5,965 nucleotides of DNA from CAMYLY01 sp039587215 (GTDB lineage: Bacteria > Gemmatimonadota > Gemmatimonadetes > Gemmatimonadales > GWC2-71-9), in the NCBI GenBank assembly GCA_039587215.1, contig JBDHIW010000151.1, positions 1-5,965 of the forward strand. The letters run 5' to 3'. The notes under the pieces were generated by a model that saw only the letters and a program-made list of their open reading frames with translations, had not been told where the DNA came from and searched no databases. The stretch's first letter is position 1. Each line of letters starts with the position of its first letter. Below, in pieces: positions 1 to 5,965 of this stretch. The position numbers and the translations under genes are program-made.

Positions 1-1
1 G

Positions 2-241
2 GAAGGCAACCTCATTCCCAACATCGACGCGGCGTGGGAGGAGATTGCCTACTTTCAGATCGGCGACAATCCCGGCCGCAACGAACCCGGGACCGGGGAG
101 ATCAACTACCGAAACGTGTTCGGGCACATTCATGCGCGCGGCTACCGCGGCATCCTCGGCATGGAGCACGGCAATGCCGCGCCGGGCCGGGCGGGTGAGC
201 GTGCGGTGATCGACGCGTACCGCGCGGCCGACGCGTTCTAG
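2..241 (+). CDS. Hydroxypyruvate isomerase family TIM-barrel protein, C-terminal part
   Basis: The 5' end lies outside the window; 79 codons and a TAG stop are visible. The fragment reads YFQIGDNPGRNEPGTGEINY at residues 17-36, then VFGHIHARGYRGILGMEHGN. This is the C-terminal signature of the xylose-isomerase-like TIM-barrel superfamily, closest to hydroxypyruvate isomerase (E. coli Hyi has a similar HEPDEGEIDY stretch). In this family a Glu near the end of the barrel, here probably E55 in MEHG, helps bind the divalent metal; that assignment is by analogy. Such enzymes interconvert hydroxypyruvate and tartronate semialdehyde or isomerise related sugars in the cytoplasm. The exact substrate cannot be told from the tail alone, and many homologues are annotated only as sugar phosphate isomerase/epimerase. 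The next gene starts 238 bp downstream, so co-transcription is uncertain. Confidence 0.85.
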   Translation, partial: EGNLIPNIDAAWEEIAYFQIGDNPGRNEPGTGEINYRNVFGHIHARGYRGILGMEHGNAAPGRAGERAVIDAYRAADAF

Positions 242-479
242 ATGCGGAGCACACGGGCGCGGGCGCCGCTTCCGGGGCAGGGCGTGCCCGCCGTCGCCCC
301 GAGCGCGCCCGTCGCGGTCACCCCGGGCGTCATCGTCGTCGTGTCCTCGACCGTCGAGCCCCACGGTGCGGAGCAGCGGCGTATCGTGCTGACTGAACGG
401 CACGAACGACGCACGCGGCACCGTCGGCCTCCGCGAGAGACGCCGTGAGGCCCGTCATCTCGGCCCGAAGCGCACTGCC
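242..479. other. Intergenic gap with GC-rich inverted repeat
   Basis: No convincing gene lies between the isomerase stop and the GTG at 480. A stem can form between CGGGGC (273-278) and GCCCCG (296-301), with GGG/CCC (280-282 and 287-289) nested inside. No T-run follows, so it is at best a weak terminator for the isomerase gene. No clear promoter was recognised. The only purine-rich stretch ahead of 480 is GAAG at 467-470, a weak ribosome binding site. Confidence 0.35.
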
Positions 480-3479
480 GTGGAACTGATCGTCTACCTC
501 ATCTTCGCCTTCTCGGGCGCCGCCGGCTTGATGTACGAGTCGGTGTGGGCACGGTATCTCGGGCTCTTCGTCGGTCACGCGGCGTATGCCCAGGTCCTGG
601 TGCTCGGCATCTTTCTCGGTGGGATGGCGCTGGGTGCGCTGATCGTCGGTGCACGGACGGCCCGTATTCGCGACCCGCTGCGGGCGTACGCGTTGGTCGA
701 ACTCGCGGCGGGGCTCATGGGGCTGGTCTTCCACGACGTGTTCGTCGCGGTGACCGGCTGGGCGTACGCGTTCGTGCTTCCCGCGGCGGGTGATGGCGCG
801 CTCGGGACGGGGGTCCAGTGGACCATCGCCGCCCTCTTGCTCCTTCCGCAGTCCCTGCTGCTCGGCGCCACGTTCCCGCTGTTGGCCGCCGGCGTCCTGC
901 GCCGGACGCGCCATCCTGCGGGCGCGGTGCTGGCGCGATTGTACTGCGCAAACGGTCTTGGTGCGGCCGCGGGGGTTCTCCTCGCCGGGTTCTGGCTTCT
1001 CGGTGCCGCAGGACTGGCGGGTACGGTGGTCGCCGCGGGTACCGTGAACCTCGTGGTGGGTCTCGCGTCGCTCGCGGTGGCACGGCAGGTTCCGCTGACG
1101 GACTCGACGGCACCCGACGACGAGCCGGTTGCCTCCAGTGCGGAGCGCGCGCCCGCACGCCTCACCGCCGTGTTGCTGCTCGTGAGTTTTGGGACGGCGG
1201 CCGCGTCGTTCACGTACGAGATCGCCTGGATCCGGATGCTGTCCCTCACGTTGGGCAGCGCGACCCACGTGTTCGAACTCATGCTCTCCGCGTTCATCCT
1301 CGGACTGGCGCTCGGCGCGTTCTGGGTCCGGCAGCGCCTGGACCGGTGGGAGGATCCGATCCGAGCCCTCGCGCTGGTGCAGTGGCTCATGGGGGCGGCT
1401 GCGCTCGCGACGCTGCCCACGTTCGGGGCCTCGTTCGCCTGGACGTCATGGCTGTTCGAAGTCCTCGGGCGCACCGAGGCGGGCTACTCGGCGTTCAATG
1501 CGGTGCGCTACGGCATCGCGCTCGCGATCATGCTGCCGTCCACCTTCTTCGCCGGGATCACCTTTCCGCTCATCACGCGGACGCTGTACCTGGGCGGCGT
1601 GGGGGAGCGGGCCGTCGGGACGGTCTACGGCGCGAACACGTTGGGGTCCATCGCCGGTGCGGGACTCGCAGGGCTCGTGCTCATGCCGCTGTTGGGCGTG
1701 CAGTGGCTGCTCGCCGCGGGTGCGGTCGCGGACATGGCCATCGGCGTGGCGATCGTGGTCGCCCTCCTTCCGGGACAGCGGCGGTGGTCGATCGGTTTTG
1801 CGGTCGGCGCGGCGGCCATGCTGGCGTGGGCCTTCAGCGTGGGTCGGGTGGGTGAGACGACGCTGGCGAGCGGCGTGTTTCGGCACGGAGACCGAGACGC
1901 GCTCGCCGATGCCGAGATGGTGTTCCACGAGGATGGCCGCACGGCGACCGTCTCCGTCTATCGCGACGGCGACCTACTGACCGTGGCGACGAACGGAAAG
2001 CCGGACGGGTCACTGCCGATGGGATGGATCGTTCCCGATCGATGCGTCATGGGGCCCGACACGGCCTCCCTGCGGGCGGATCAGGCGACCCAGATCCTCG
2101 CGCCGCTGCTGACGCTCGCGCACGCGCCGCCGGGCGCGCAGGTCGCCGTGATCGGTCATGGTACGGGCATGTCCGCGCATGCGGTCCTCGCGGACTCCTC
2201 GGTGGCAGGCGTGGTGACCGTCGAGATCGAGCCGGCGATGATCGAGGGGTCGCGCGCGTTCTATCCGGCGAACCGGCGGGTGTTCGACGATCCCCGCTCG
2301 ACGTTCGTCTCGGGCGACGCGCGCGCGTACTTCGCGCGGTCCGACACCGACTTCGATGTGGTGTTCTCCGAGCCGTCCAACCCGTGGGTCAGCGGCGTCG
2401 CGAGCCTCTTCACGGCAGAGTTCTACGCGCACGTTCGGGAGCGGCTCCGGGACGGCGGCGTGTTCGGGCAGTGGCTGCACCTGTACGAACTGAACGACGG
2501 GCTCGTGCTGACGGTCCTCTCGGCCCTGGACCAGGCGTTCGACGATTTCGCGCTCTTTGCGACGAGCCCGGGGGACATCCTGGTCGTCGCCACCCGTGGC
2601 GACGGGCATGCACCCGACTGGGAGCGTCTTGAGCGGATCTTCGCCGGACCCGATGGATGCGGCCTGCGGCGCCCCGATCAGGACGAACTCCGTGCATTGC
2701 AGCTCGCCGATCGTGGCCTGTTCGCACCGTTGCTCGCGTCGTCGGTCGCCCCGAACTCGGATTTCGTTCCTGTGCTGGATCTCGGCGCGCAGCGGACGTT
2801 CTTCACGAAGGAATTCGCGGGCGGCATCTACGGGCTCGCGACGACCCGCTTCGACCTCTCAGCGGCGCTGAGCGGCCGCCGCTATGCGCCGCTCCTCGGG
2901 GTCGCACCGCTGGTCGCGGGTCACCCGCGGCTCGTCCCGCTCCATCAGGGATGGTACGTGGCGCGCGAGATCGCGGGGCCGTTCGCCGACGCGCCGCCGG
3001 CGTACCGGGCGGCTCGGCACGCGTGGCACGGGTGGCGTGCTCGGGTGGCCGTCGCCGTCGCGCCGGACGACTGGGGGGCCTGGATCGTGGAGTTTCAGTC
3101 CGTGCTGGGCGACCGCGCGGGCGGGACCGCCGGTTGGTACGACACGCAACTGTTCGACGTAACGGACCGGTATCTCGGCATGGTAGCCCCGCCGTCGTGG
3201 GTCCGCGCGACGGTCGACCTGCATCGGGCGCTGCAGCGCGGGGACTATGGCGCGCTCGCGGGCGCGGCCGATGCCGTCATCGAGGCGGGCGGGCAGGCGC
3301 ATGACGTCCTCGACGCCGAATTGGTGCTGGAGGCCGCCGTGCTGGCGCACCTGCAGCGCGGCGATCCTGAGCGTGCGCTTGCCGTGCACGACCGCTTCGT
3401 GGAACGCTTCGACGTGGATCGGGCGGCGCTGCGCTACCAGCTCCTCCGCGCGGTGCTCATGGAGCGGGCTCGTCGCTGA
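480..3479 (+). CDS. Membrane-fused spermidine-synthase-like protein (999 aa)
   Basis: Three parts are visible. Residues 1-200 and 230-455 are strongly hydrophobic and contain two related membrane modules: SGAAGLMYESVWARYLGLF at 12-30 resembles ASFTYEIAWIRMLSLTLGS at 242-260, and LLLGATFPLL (126-135) resembles FFAGITFPLI (356-365). Residues about 460-710 form a spermidine-synthase-type Rossmann domain. It has a SAM-binding glycine motif (VAVIGHGTG, 555-563), an acidic strand-2 end (VEIEP, 581-585), GDAR (612-615) and SEPSNPW (630-636). Residues 780-999 are a mostly helical extension; 948-998 look TPR-like. True aminopropyltransferases carry GGGDG and an Asp-containing DSTDP-type motif; here these read GHGTG and SEPSNP, so polyamine synthesis is doubtful and the substrate is unknown. 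The GTG start keeps the conserved first membrane helix intact; the next in-frame Met (residue 18) would cut it. The 3' end overlaps a convergent gene. Confidence 0.88.
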   Translation: MELIVYLIFAFSGAAGLMYESVWARYLGLFVGHAAYAQVLVLGIFLGGMALGALIVGARTARIRDPLRAYALVELAAGLMGLVFHDVFVAVTGWAYAFVLPAAGDGALGTGVQWTIAALLLLPQSLLLGATFPLLAAGVLRRTRHPAGAVLARLYCANGLGAAAGVLLAGFWLLGAAGLAGTVVAAGTVNLVVGLASLAVARQVPLTDSTAPDDEPVASSAERAPARLTAVLLLVSFGTAAASFTYEIAWIRMLSLTLGSATHVFELMLSAFILGLALGAFWVRQRLDRWEDPIRALALVQWLMGAAALATLPTFGASFAWTSWLFEVLGRTEAGYSAFNAVRYGIALAIMLPSTFFAGITFPLITRTLYLGGVGERAVGTVYGANTLGSIAGAGLAGLVLMPLLGVQWLLAAGAVADMAIGVAIVVALLPGQRRWSIGFAVGAAAMLAWAFSVGRVGETTLASGVFRHGDRDALADAEMVFHEDGRTATVSVYRDGDLLTVATNGKPDGSLPMGWIVPDRCVMGPDTASLRADQATQILAPLLTLAHAPPGAQVAVIGHGTGMSAHAVLADSSVAGVVTVEIEPAMIEGSRAFYPANRRVFDDPRSTFVSGDARAYFARSDTDFDVVFSEPSNPWVSGVASLFTAEFYAHVRERLRDGGVFGQWLHLYELNDGLVLTVLSALDQAFDDFALFATSPGDILVVATRGDGHAPDWERLERIFAGPDGCGLRRPDQDELRALQLADRGLFAPLLASSVAPNSDFVPVLDLGAQRTFFTKEFAGGIYGLATTRFDLSAALSGRRYAPLLGVAPLVAGHPRLVPLHQGWYVAREIAGPFADAPPAYRAARHAWHGWRARVAVAVAPDDWGAWIVEFQSVLGDRAGGTAGWYDTQLFDVTDRYLGMVAPPSWVRATVDLHRALQRGDYGALAGAADAVIEAGGQAHDVLDAELVLEAAVLAHLQRGDPERALAVHDRFVERFDVDRAALRYQLLRAVLMERARR

Positions 3480-3687
3480 CGCCTGGTTCGGGGACGAACT
3501 CGAGAAGATCGCCCGGCTGGCACTGGAGCTCGCGGCAGAGCGCCTCGAGGGTCGAGAACCGCACGGCACGAGCCTTGTTTGTCTTGAGGATGGACAGATT
3601 GGCCAGCGTGATCCCCACGCGTTCGCTCAGCGTCGTGAGGGTCATCCGACGCCGCTCGAGCCAGCGGTCGAGCTTGACCAGGATCAT
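3457..3687 (-). CDS. Small XRE/HTH_26 transcriptional regulator, YozG-like
   Basis: This 76-residue protein is almost entirely one Cro/C1-type helix-turn-helix. Recognition features are MTLTTLSERVGITLANLSIL (15-34), then TNKARAVRFSTLEALCRELQ and CQPGDLLEF (56-64). The ending with C-x-P-G-D-L-L is typical of the HTH_26 family (YozG type). It probably binds DNA as a dimer. The gene lies 10 nt downstream of a DUF2975 membrane protein gene in the same direction. This pairing recurs widely in bacteria, which suggests that the membrane protein modulates the regulator, though the mechanism is not established. A likely target is the inverted repeat at 4367-4383 ahead of the operon. Its last 23 bp overlap the end of the convergent gene for the 999-residue protein. 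The tail after residue 64 is short and Pro/Glu-rich. Confidence 0.9.
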   Translation of the reverse strand: MILVKLDRWLERRRMTLTTLSERVGITLANLSILKTNKARAVRFSTLEALCRELQCQPGDLLEFVPEPGVSDEPAP

Positions 3688-3697
3688 CGTCGCGTGC

Positions 3698-4336
3698 TCA
3701 GACCGTGAGCGCCCGATCCTGCTCGATCTCCACGCCGTGGCCGAACACCGACGAGAGCACGAGTACGAGCAGCCCGAGCAGGATCAGCTCGCCGCGAACG
3801 GTGAAGGGCGCCACGAGATCTACGACCTCGAACCGCACAGTGCGCAGGACGGCCCGTGCTGTCGCGTACTCCAGAAACGGCACCAGCACGCCGAGTCCGG
3901 TGATCAGCAGTCCGATCGTGCGGATGCGGCGTGCGTTGAGGGATGTGAAGGGGCTGCGACTCCTCACGCTCTGCGCGACGCCCCGCAGCAGACCGAGGAT
4001 GCCCAAGCCGACGCCGAGTCCCAGCAGGGCCGCGACGTTGGGTGCGAACTGCTGACGCCAACTCGTCGTTTCGAGGCGTAGCTCCCCTCGCGCCGAGTGA
4101 AGCACGGCACGCGTGACGGGACTGCCCGGCGTGTCTTCGAGTTCCAGTTCCATGATCGGATGAAACGCCCCCGCCCCTACGGCTACGGGGACGGCGACGT
4201 CGCCGATACCGCCGTCGTGCATGGCCAAGGGCGAGATGATGACCCACAGGGTGAGCCCGGCCAGCCCGAGACCTCCGAGCCAGAACGCGGCATCGAGAAT
4301 GAGCTGGGTCGCGGTCGTGATCGCTCGCATCGACAT
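3698..4336 (-). CDS. DUF2975 family four-helix membrane protein
   Basis: This 212-residue protein has four predicted membrane helices at about 12-38, 98-121, 139-160 and 182-198. A roughly 60-residue loop separates the first two. A SPFTSLNARRIRTIG motif (128-142) leads into helix 3, and the C-terminal tail FGHGVEIEQDRALTV ends the protein. This four-helix plan, the SPF-x6-R-x-R-x2-G element and the E-x-E-Q-D-x-x-L-T-V tail match the DUF2975 family (PF11188). The role of the family is unknown. It is usually encoded next to an HTH_26 regulator, as here, where the regulator start follows this stop by 10 nt. A sensor or anti-regulator role at the inner membrane is therefore plausible but inferred. 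A second Met occurs at residue 3; the first is used here. A purine stretch (GGGACGGA on the minus strand, about 4340-4347) may serve as a ribosome binding site. Confidence 0.85.
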   Translation of the reverse strand: MSMRAITTATQLILDAAFWLGGLGLAGLTLWVIISPLAMHDGGIGDVAVPVAVGAGAFHPIMELELEDTPGSPVTRAVLHSARGELRLETTSWRQQFAPNVAALLGLGVGLGILGLLRGVAQSVRSRSPFTSLNARRIRTIGLLITGLGVLVPFLEYATARAVLRTVRFEVVDLVAPFTVRGELILLGLLVLVLSSVFGHGVEIEQDRALTV

Positions 4337-4366
4337 GGTATCCGTCCCGTTCGTCCCGACGTGAAT

Positions 4367-4383
4367 TTATTGATAAACAATAA
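4367..4383. promoter_or_regulatory. Candidate operator, perfect inverted repeat
   Basis: TTATTG (4367-4372) and CAATAA (4378-4383) form perfect 6-bp arms around ATAAA. A second perfect palindrome, TTTAT-TG-ATAAA, overlaps at 4366-4377. The site lies 30 bp upstream of the DUF2975 ATG, where promoter elements would be, inside an otherwise GC-rich genome. The HTH_26 protein of the same operon is the natural candidate to bind it and autoregulate. Binding is inferred from position and symmetry only. Confidence 0.55.
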
Positions 4384-4624
4384 GAAGTACCAGGTGTTGC
4401 CGTGGGAATCACCCCGAGCGTCGCGCGAACCACGGCGCCGACTATGGATTTCGTAAACTGTTGCTATGAAAATGTTTAGATGCTCTCGCAGCGGTGTCCT
4501 GACGGGTCGATGAATCTGGTGTCCGGCGCAACTTTCGTCTGTGGAGCTTGCTTGAAAATCTATAAGTCATTACCCTGCATTCGGTTAAGACGGGTGGTAG
4601 AGGGGACGCGGGTACCCTAGGTCC

Positions 4625-4630
4625 AAGGAG
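4625..4630 (+). promoter_or_regulatory. Strong ribosome binding site for first DUF4402 gene
   Basis: AAGGAG sits 5 nt before the ATG at 4636. It fixes that start over the out-of-frame GTG at 4632 and is the clearest Shine-Dalgarno sequence in the window, consistent with high expression of a major structural subunit. Confidence 0.85.
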
Positions 4631-4635
4631 AGTGC

Positions 4636-5151
4636 ATGTCGAAGCTCAGCAGAACAGCCGCCATCCTCGCAGCCACCGTTGTCTTTGCGGGGTCCTCTTC
4701 CGAACTGGCCGCGCAGAATGCGTCGATCAGCGCGAACGCCATCGTTGCCGGAGCGCTGAGCGTGACGAGCGTTCGGGATCTGGATTTCGGGACGGTGATC
4801 CCGAACTTCAACCGAACAATCCTCACGACCGACGCGACGTCCGGTCACTTCCAGATTGACGGCGGCGTCAATGCTGAGGTCTCGCTGACGTACTCGTCGT
4901 TGCCGGGCGCCCTGACACGGGTTGGTGGGACCGAGACGATGACCATCACGTATACGGCAACGCACAACACGACGGATGCCGGTGGGGTCGGCACCGGGTT
5001 CACGCCGGCGTCGGGGTTGACGACCCGGTTGGACACGACCACGGGCGAGTTGCACGTCTACATGGGCGGGTTGCTCACCGTTGCTTCGGGCCAGGTGGCC
5101 GGGGACTACAGCGCGACGATCACGCTCGACGCGTCGTACACGGGTAACTAG
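4636..5151 (+). CDS. Secreted DUF4402 pilin-like protein
   Basis: The 171-residue protein starts with a signal peptide: MSKLSR, a hydrophobic stretch at 8-19, and a probable cut near LAA|Q (26/27). The mature part has the DUF4402 hallmarks. A DLDFGTVIP motif lies at 48-56 and the middle is rich in beta strand, Thr and Gly. A G-GELHVYMGGLLTV type segment precedes AGDYSATITLDASYTGN (155-171) at the C-terminus. DUF4402 (PF14352) proteins are immunoglobulin-like and related to CsuA/B-type pilins of non-classical chaperone-usher systems. There are no cysteines. The mature N-terminus (residues 27-46) is a run of alternating small and hydrophobic residues that could act as a donor strand to the next subunit. 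The gene is followed by a second DUF4402 gene and a PapD-like chaperone gene in the same direction. It is probably the major fibre subunit; that role is inferred. Confidence 0.82.
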   Translation: MSKLSRTAAILAATVVFAGSSSELAAQNASISANAIVAGALSVTSVRDLDFGTVIPNFNRTILTTDATSGHFQIDGGVNAEVSLTYSSLPGALTRVGGTETMTITYTATHNTTDAGGVGTGFTPASGLTTRLDTTTGELHVYMGGLLTVASGQVAGDYSATITLDASYTGN

Positions 5152-5225
5152 CCGCGGTCAGCGGTCAGCGGCCGGTGGGTGGCCCCGAACGGGTCGCCCC
5201 CGGCCGGTCTTGCGGATGCAACGTC
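5152..5225 (+). other. Spacer with tandem heptamer and strong GC stem
   Basis: CGGTCAG is repeated in tandem at 5155-5161 and 5162-5168. Just downstream, CGGCCGG-t-GGG (5169-5179) can pair with CCC-CCGGCCG (5197-5206), giving ten GC pairs with one bulged T and a 17-nt loop. No T-run follows. In RNA this stem would sit about 20 nt before the GTG at 5226 and could lower translation or protect the upstream transcript from decay. Confidence 0.45.
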
Positions 5226-5702
5226 GTGCGTCGCTACGCCGGTGTTTCGTGGGCTTTGCTGCTCTTCGCACTGTTGTCGTCTCCGGCGGCAGCGCAGGGG
5301 CGGGGCCTCTCGATCATCCCCCGTCAGGACCTGTCGTTCGGAACCGTGATTCCGGGCGTCCCCGTGGCCGTCGCCCCATCGTCGCCGGCCGGCGCGGGAC
5401 AGCTCGAGATCCGTGGGCGGCGCAACGCCCCCGTGCTCCTCGACTTCACGCTTCCGTCCGCACTCACGGCGTTCGGCGCCAGCCTACCGTTGTCCTTTGT
5501 CGGCGGGGACGCGGCGTTTTCAGCCGATCCAGCGTTCGGTGCTGCCCAGTTCTTCGATCCCCGCACCGCTCAGATCGCCGTCCTGGCCAGCAACGGCAAG
5601 CTCTATGTCTTTCTGGGGGGGCGGGTGACACCGGACGCGTCCCAGCCCGCCGGGTCGTATGGGGCGACCATCACGCTCACGGTCAGTTACGTGGGGAACT
5701 GA
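5226..5702 (+). CDS. Second secreted DUF4402 pilin-like protein
   Basis: With the GTG at 5226 the protein has 158 residues and a textbook signal peptide: MRRYAG, hydrophobic 7-17, and AAA|Q cleavage at 23/24. An in-frame GTG at 5175 would add 17 residues, including two cysteines, ahead of this signal and has no Shine-Dalgarno, so it is disfavoured. The mature protein has QDLSFGTVIPG (34-44), a G-KLYVFLGGRV segment and PAGSYGATITLTVSYVGN (141-158), matching DUF4402 and its upstream neighbour at both ends. The middle has diverged. Only about ten residues lie between the cleavage site and the DLSFG motif, against about twenty in the first paralogue, so it seems to lack most of an N-terminal donor strand. 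It may be a tip or capping subunit; this is inference. The start region has only a weak ribosome binding site, in keeping with a minor component. The chaperone gene follows after 1 nt. Confidence 0.78.
   Translation: MRRYAGVSWALLLFALLSSPAAAQGRGLSIIPRQDLSFGTVIPGVPVAVAPSSPAGAGQLEIRGRRNAPVLLDFTLPSALTAFGASLPLSFVGGDAAFSADPAFGAAQFFDPRTAQIAVLASNGKLYVFLGGRVTPDASQPAGSYGATITLTVSYVGN
5693..5697 (+). promoter_or_regulatory. Ribosome binding site inside preceding gene
   Basis: GGGGA lies 6 nt before the GTG at 5704, within the last codons of the second DUF4402 gene. With a single base between stop and start, translation of the chaperone is probably coupled to that of the pilin-like protein. Confidence 0.5.
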
Positions 5703-5703
5703 C

Positions 5704-5965
5704 GTGAGGCGACGCGCGACGGTGCGGGGGGTGCTGCTCGGGGTCGCGGCGTCGGCCGCGGCGCCCCTCGTGACCGAAGCGGTGCTCGTCGCTCCTCACG
5801 CCCTGTTCATCCGGCACGAGGATCGCACCGGCGAGATCTTCGTCGTGAACCAGAGCGACGGGCCCGAGGAAGTCTCCGTGGCGCTGCAGTTCGGGTATCC
5901 GGTGACGGACTCGACCGGCGCCATCGGGATGCGGCTGATCCCCAACCCGGATCCCGGAGAACCGT
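5704..5965 (+). CDS. PapD-like periplasmic chaperone, N-terminal part
   Basis: The first 87 codons are visible and the gene runs off the window. The N-terminus MRRRATVRG followed by VLLGVAASAAAPLV looks like a signal peptide with cleavage around 20-26. The mature start VLVAPHALFIRHEDRTGEIF followed by VVNQSDGPEEVSVALQF (47-63) fits the first immunoglobulin-like strands of pilus assembly chaperones (V-x-P-x6-7 then x-L-x-N-x-x-x-x-P). N49 and the following turn match the conserved LTN(P) element. In PapD an Arg two residues after the Pro (Arg8) anchors the pilin C-terminal carboxylate; here that place holds A33, so subunit capture may differ. It should help fold and deliver the two DUF4402 proteins in the periplasm to an outer membrane usher, which would lie beyond the window. 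Without the second domain the family call stays moderate. Confidence 0.68.
   Translation, partial: MRRRATVRGVLLGVAASAAAPLVTEAVLVAPHALFIRHEDRTGEIFVVNQSDGPEEVSVALQFGYPVTDSTGAIGMRLIPNPDPGEP

Larger units (their letters stand above)
4337..4635. other. Divergent intergenic region, AT-richer than the rest
   Basis: This region separates the minus-strand DUF2975/HTH operon from the plus-strand pilin-like operon, so it should hold both promoters. About 4361-4580 is clearly AT-richer than the flanking coding DNA. It contains the inverted repeat at 4367-4383 and a TATAAG at 4561-4566 that could be a -10 element for the pilin operon, but without a good -35 at the usual distance. A small palindrome GGGTACCC lies at 4610-4617. 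No known riboswitch or RNA gene was recognised. The leader of the first pilin gene may be long. Confidence 0.6.

Noticed and set aside
273..301. Intrinsic terminator after the isomerase gene
   Set aside because: A 6-bp GC stem exists but no T-run follows; kept only as a note in the intergenic entry.
242..448. A 68-codon frame starting directly after the isomerase stop
   Set aside because: No ribosome binding site, no recognisable family, and an Arg/Pro/Val-rich composition typical of a chance frame in GC-rich DNA.
330..1268. Long minus-strand frame opposite the synthase-like gene
   Set aside because: Arg-rich, low-complexity translation without a domain; it is the antisense shadow of a convincing membrane protein gene.
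4466..4513. A 15-codon frame starting MKMFRCSR in the leader of the pilin operon
   Set aside because: No Shine-Dalgarno and no attenuator-like run of one amino acid or following terminator; likely chance.
5155..5168. CRISPR or larger tandem repeat array
   Set aside because: Only two copies of a 7-bp unit; no spacers and no further repeats.
5175..5225. Upstream GTG start for the second DUF4402 gene
   Set aside because: It would place 17 residues with two cysteines before a perfect signal peptide, overlaps the GC stem, and has no ribosome binding site.

Overview
The window is a GC-rich chromosomal stretch, with an AT-richer gap around 4360-4580. Gene content and protein style suggest Gemmatimonadota or a related soil or sediment phylum. 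The clues are a hydroxypyruvate-isomerase-like TIM barrel, a very large membrane-fused spermidine-synthase-like protein, a DUF2975/HTH_26 pair, and tandem DUF4402 pilin-like proteins followed by a PapD-like chaperone. The taxonomic call is inference from this mix; no rRNA or other marker gene is present.

Layout. Positions 2-241 are the 3' end of a sugar isomerase of the hydroxypyruvate isomerase family. After a 238-bp gap, 480-3479 encodes a 999-residue protein. It has two related MFS-like membrane modules, a spermidine-synthase-type SAM-binding Rossmann domain and a C-terminal helical extension. On the minus strand, a two-gene operon reads inward from 4336: a four-helix DUF2975 membrane protein (4336-3698) and a small XRE/HTH_26 regulator (3687-3457). 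The regulator's 3' end overlaps the 3' end of the 999-residue gene by 23 bp. A perfect AT-rich inverted repeat at 4367-4383, just upstream of this operon, is a good candidate operator.

From 4636 to the end of the window, a plus-strand operon diverges from the DUF2975 operon. It encodes two secreted DUF4402 (pilin-like) proteins, 171 and about 158 residues, then the start of a PapD-like periplasmic chaperone that runs off the window. This is the front of what looks like a non-classical chaperone-usher-type surface fibre locus; an usher would be expected downstream but is not visible. The two DUF4402 proteins differ at the mature N-terminus in a way that suggests different places in the fibre.

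No mobile element, CRISPR array, tRNA or rRNA was seen. The most interesting parts are the unconventional pilin/chaperone operon and the large synthase-like fusion with an altered active site.
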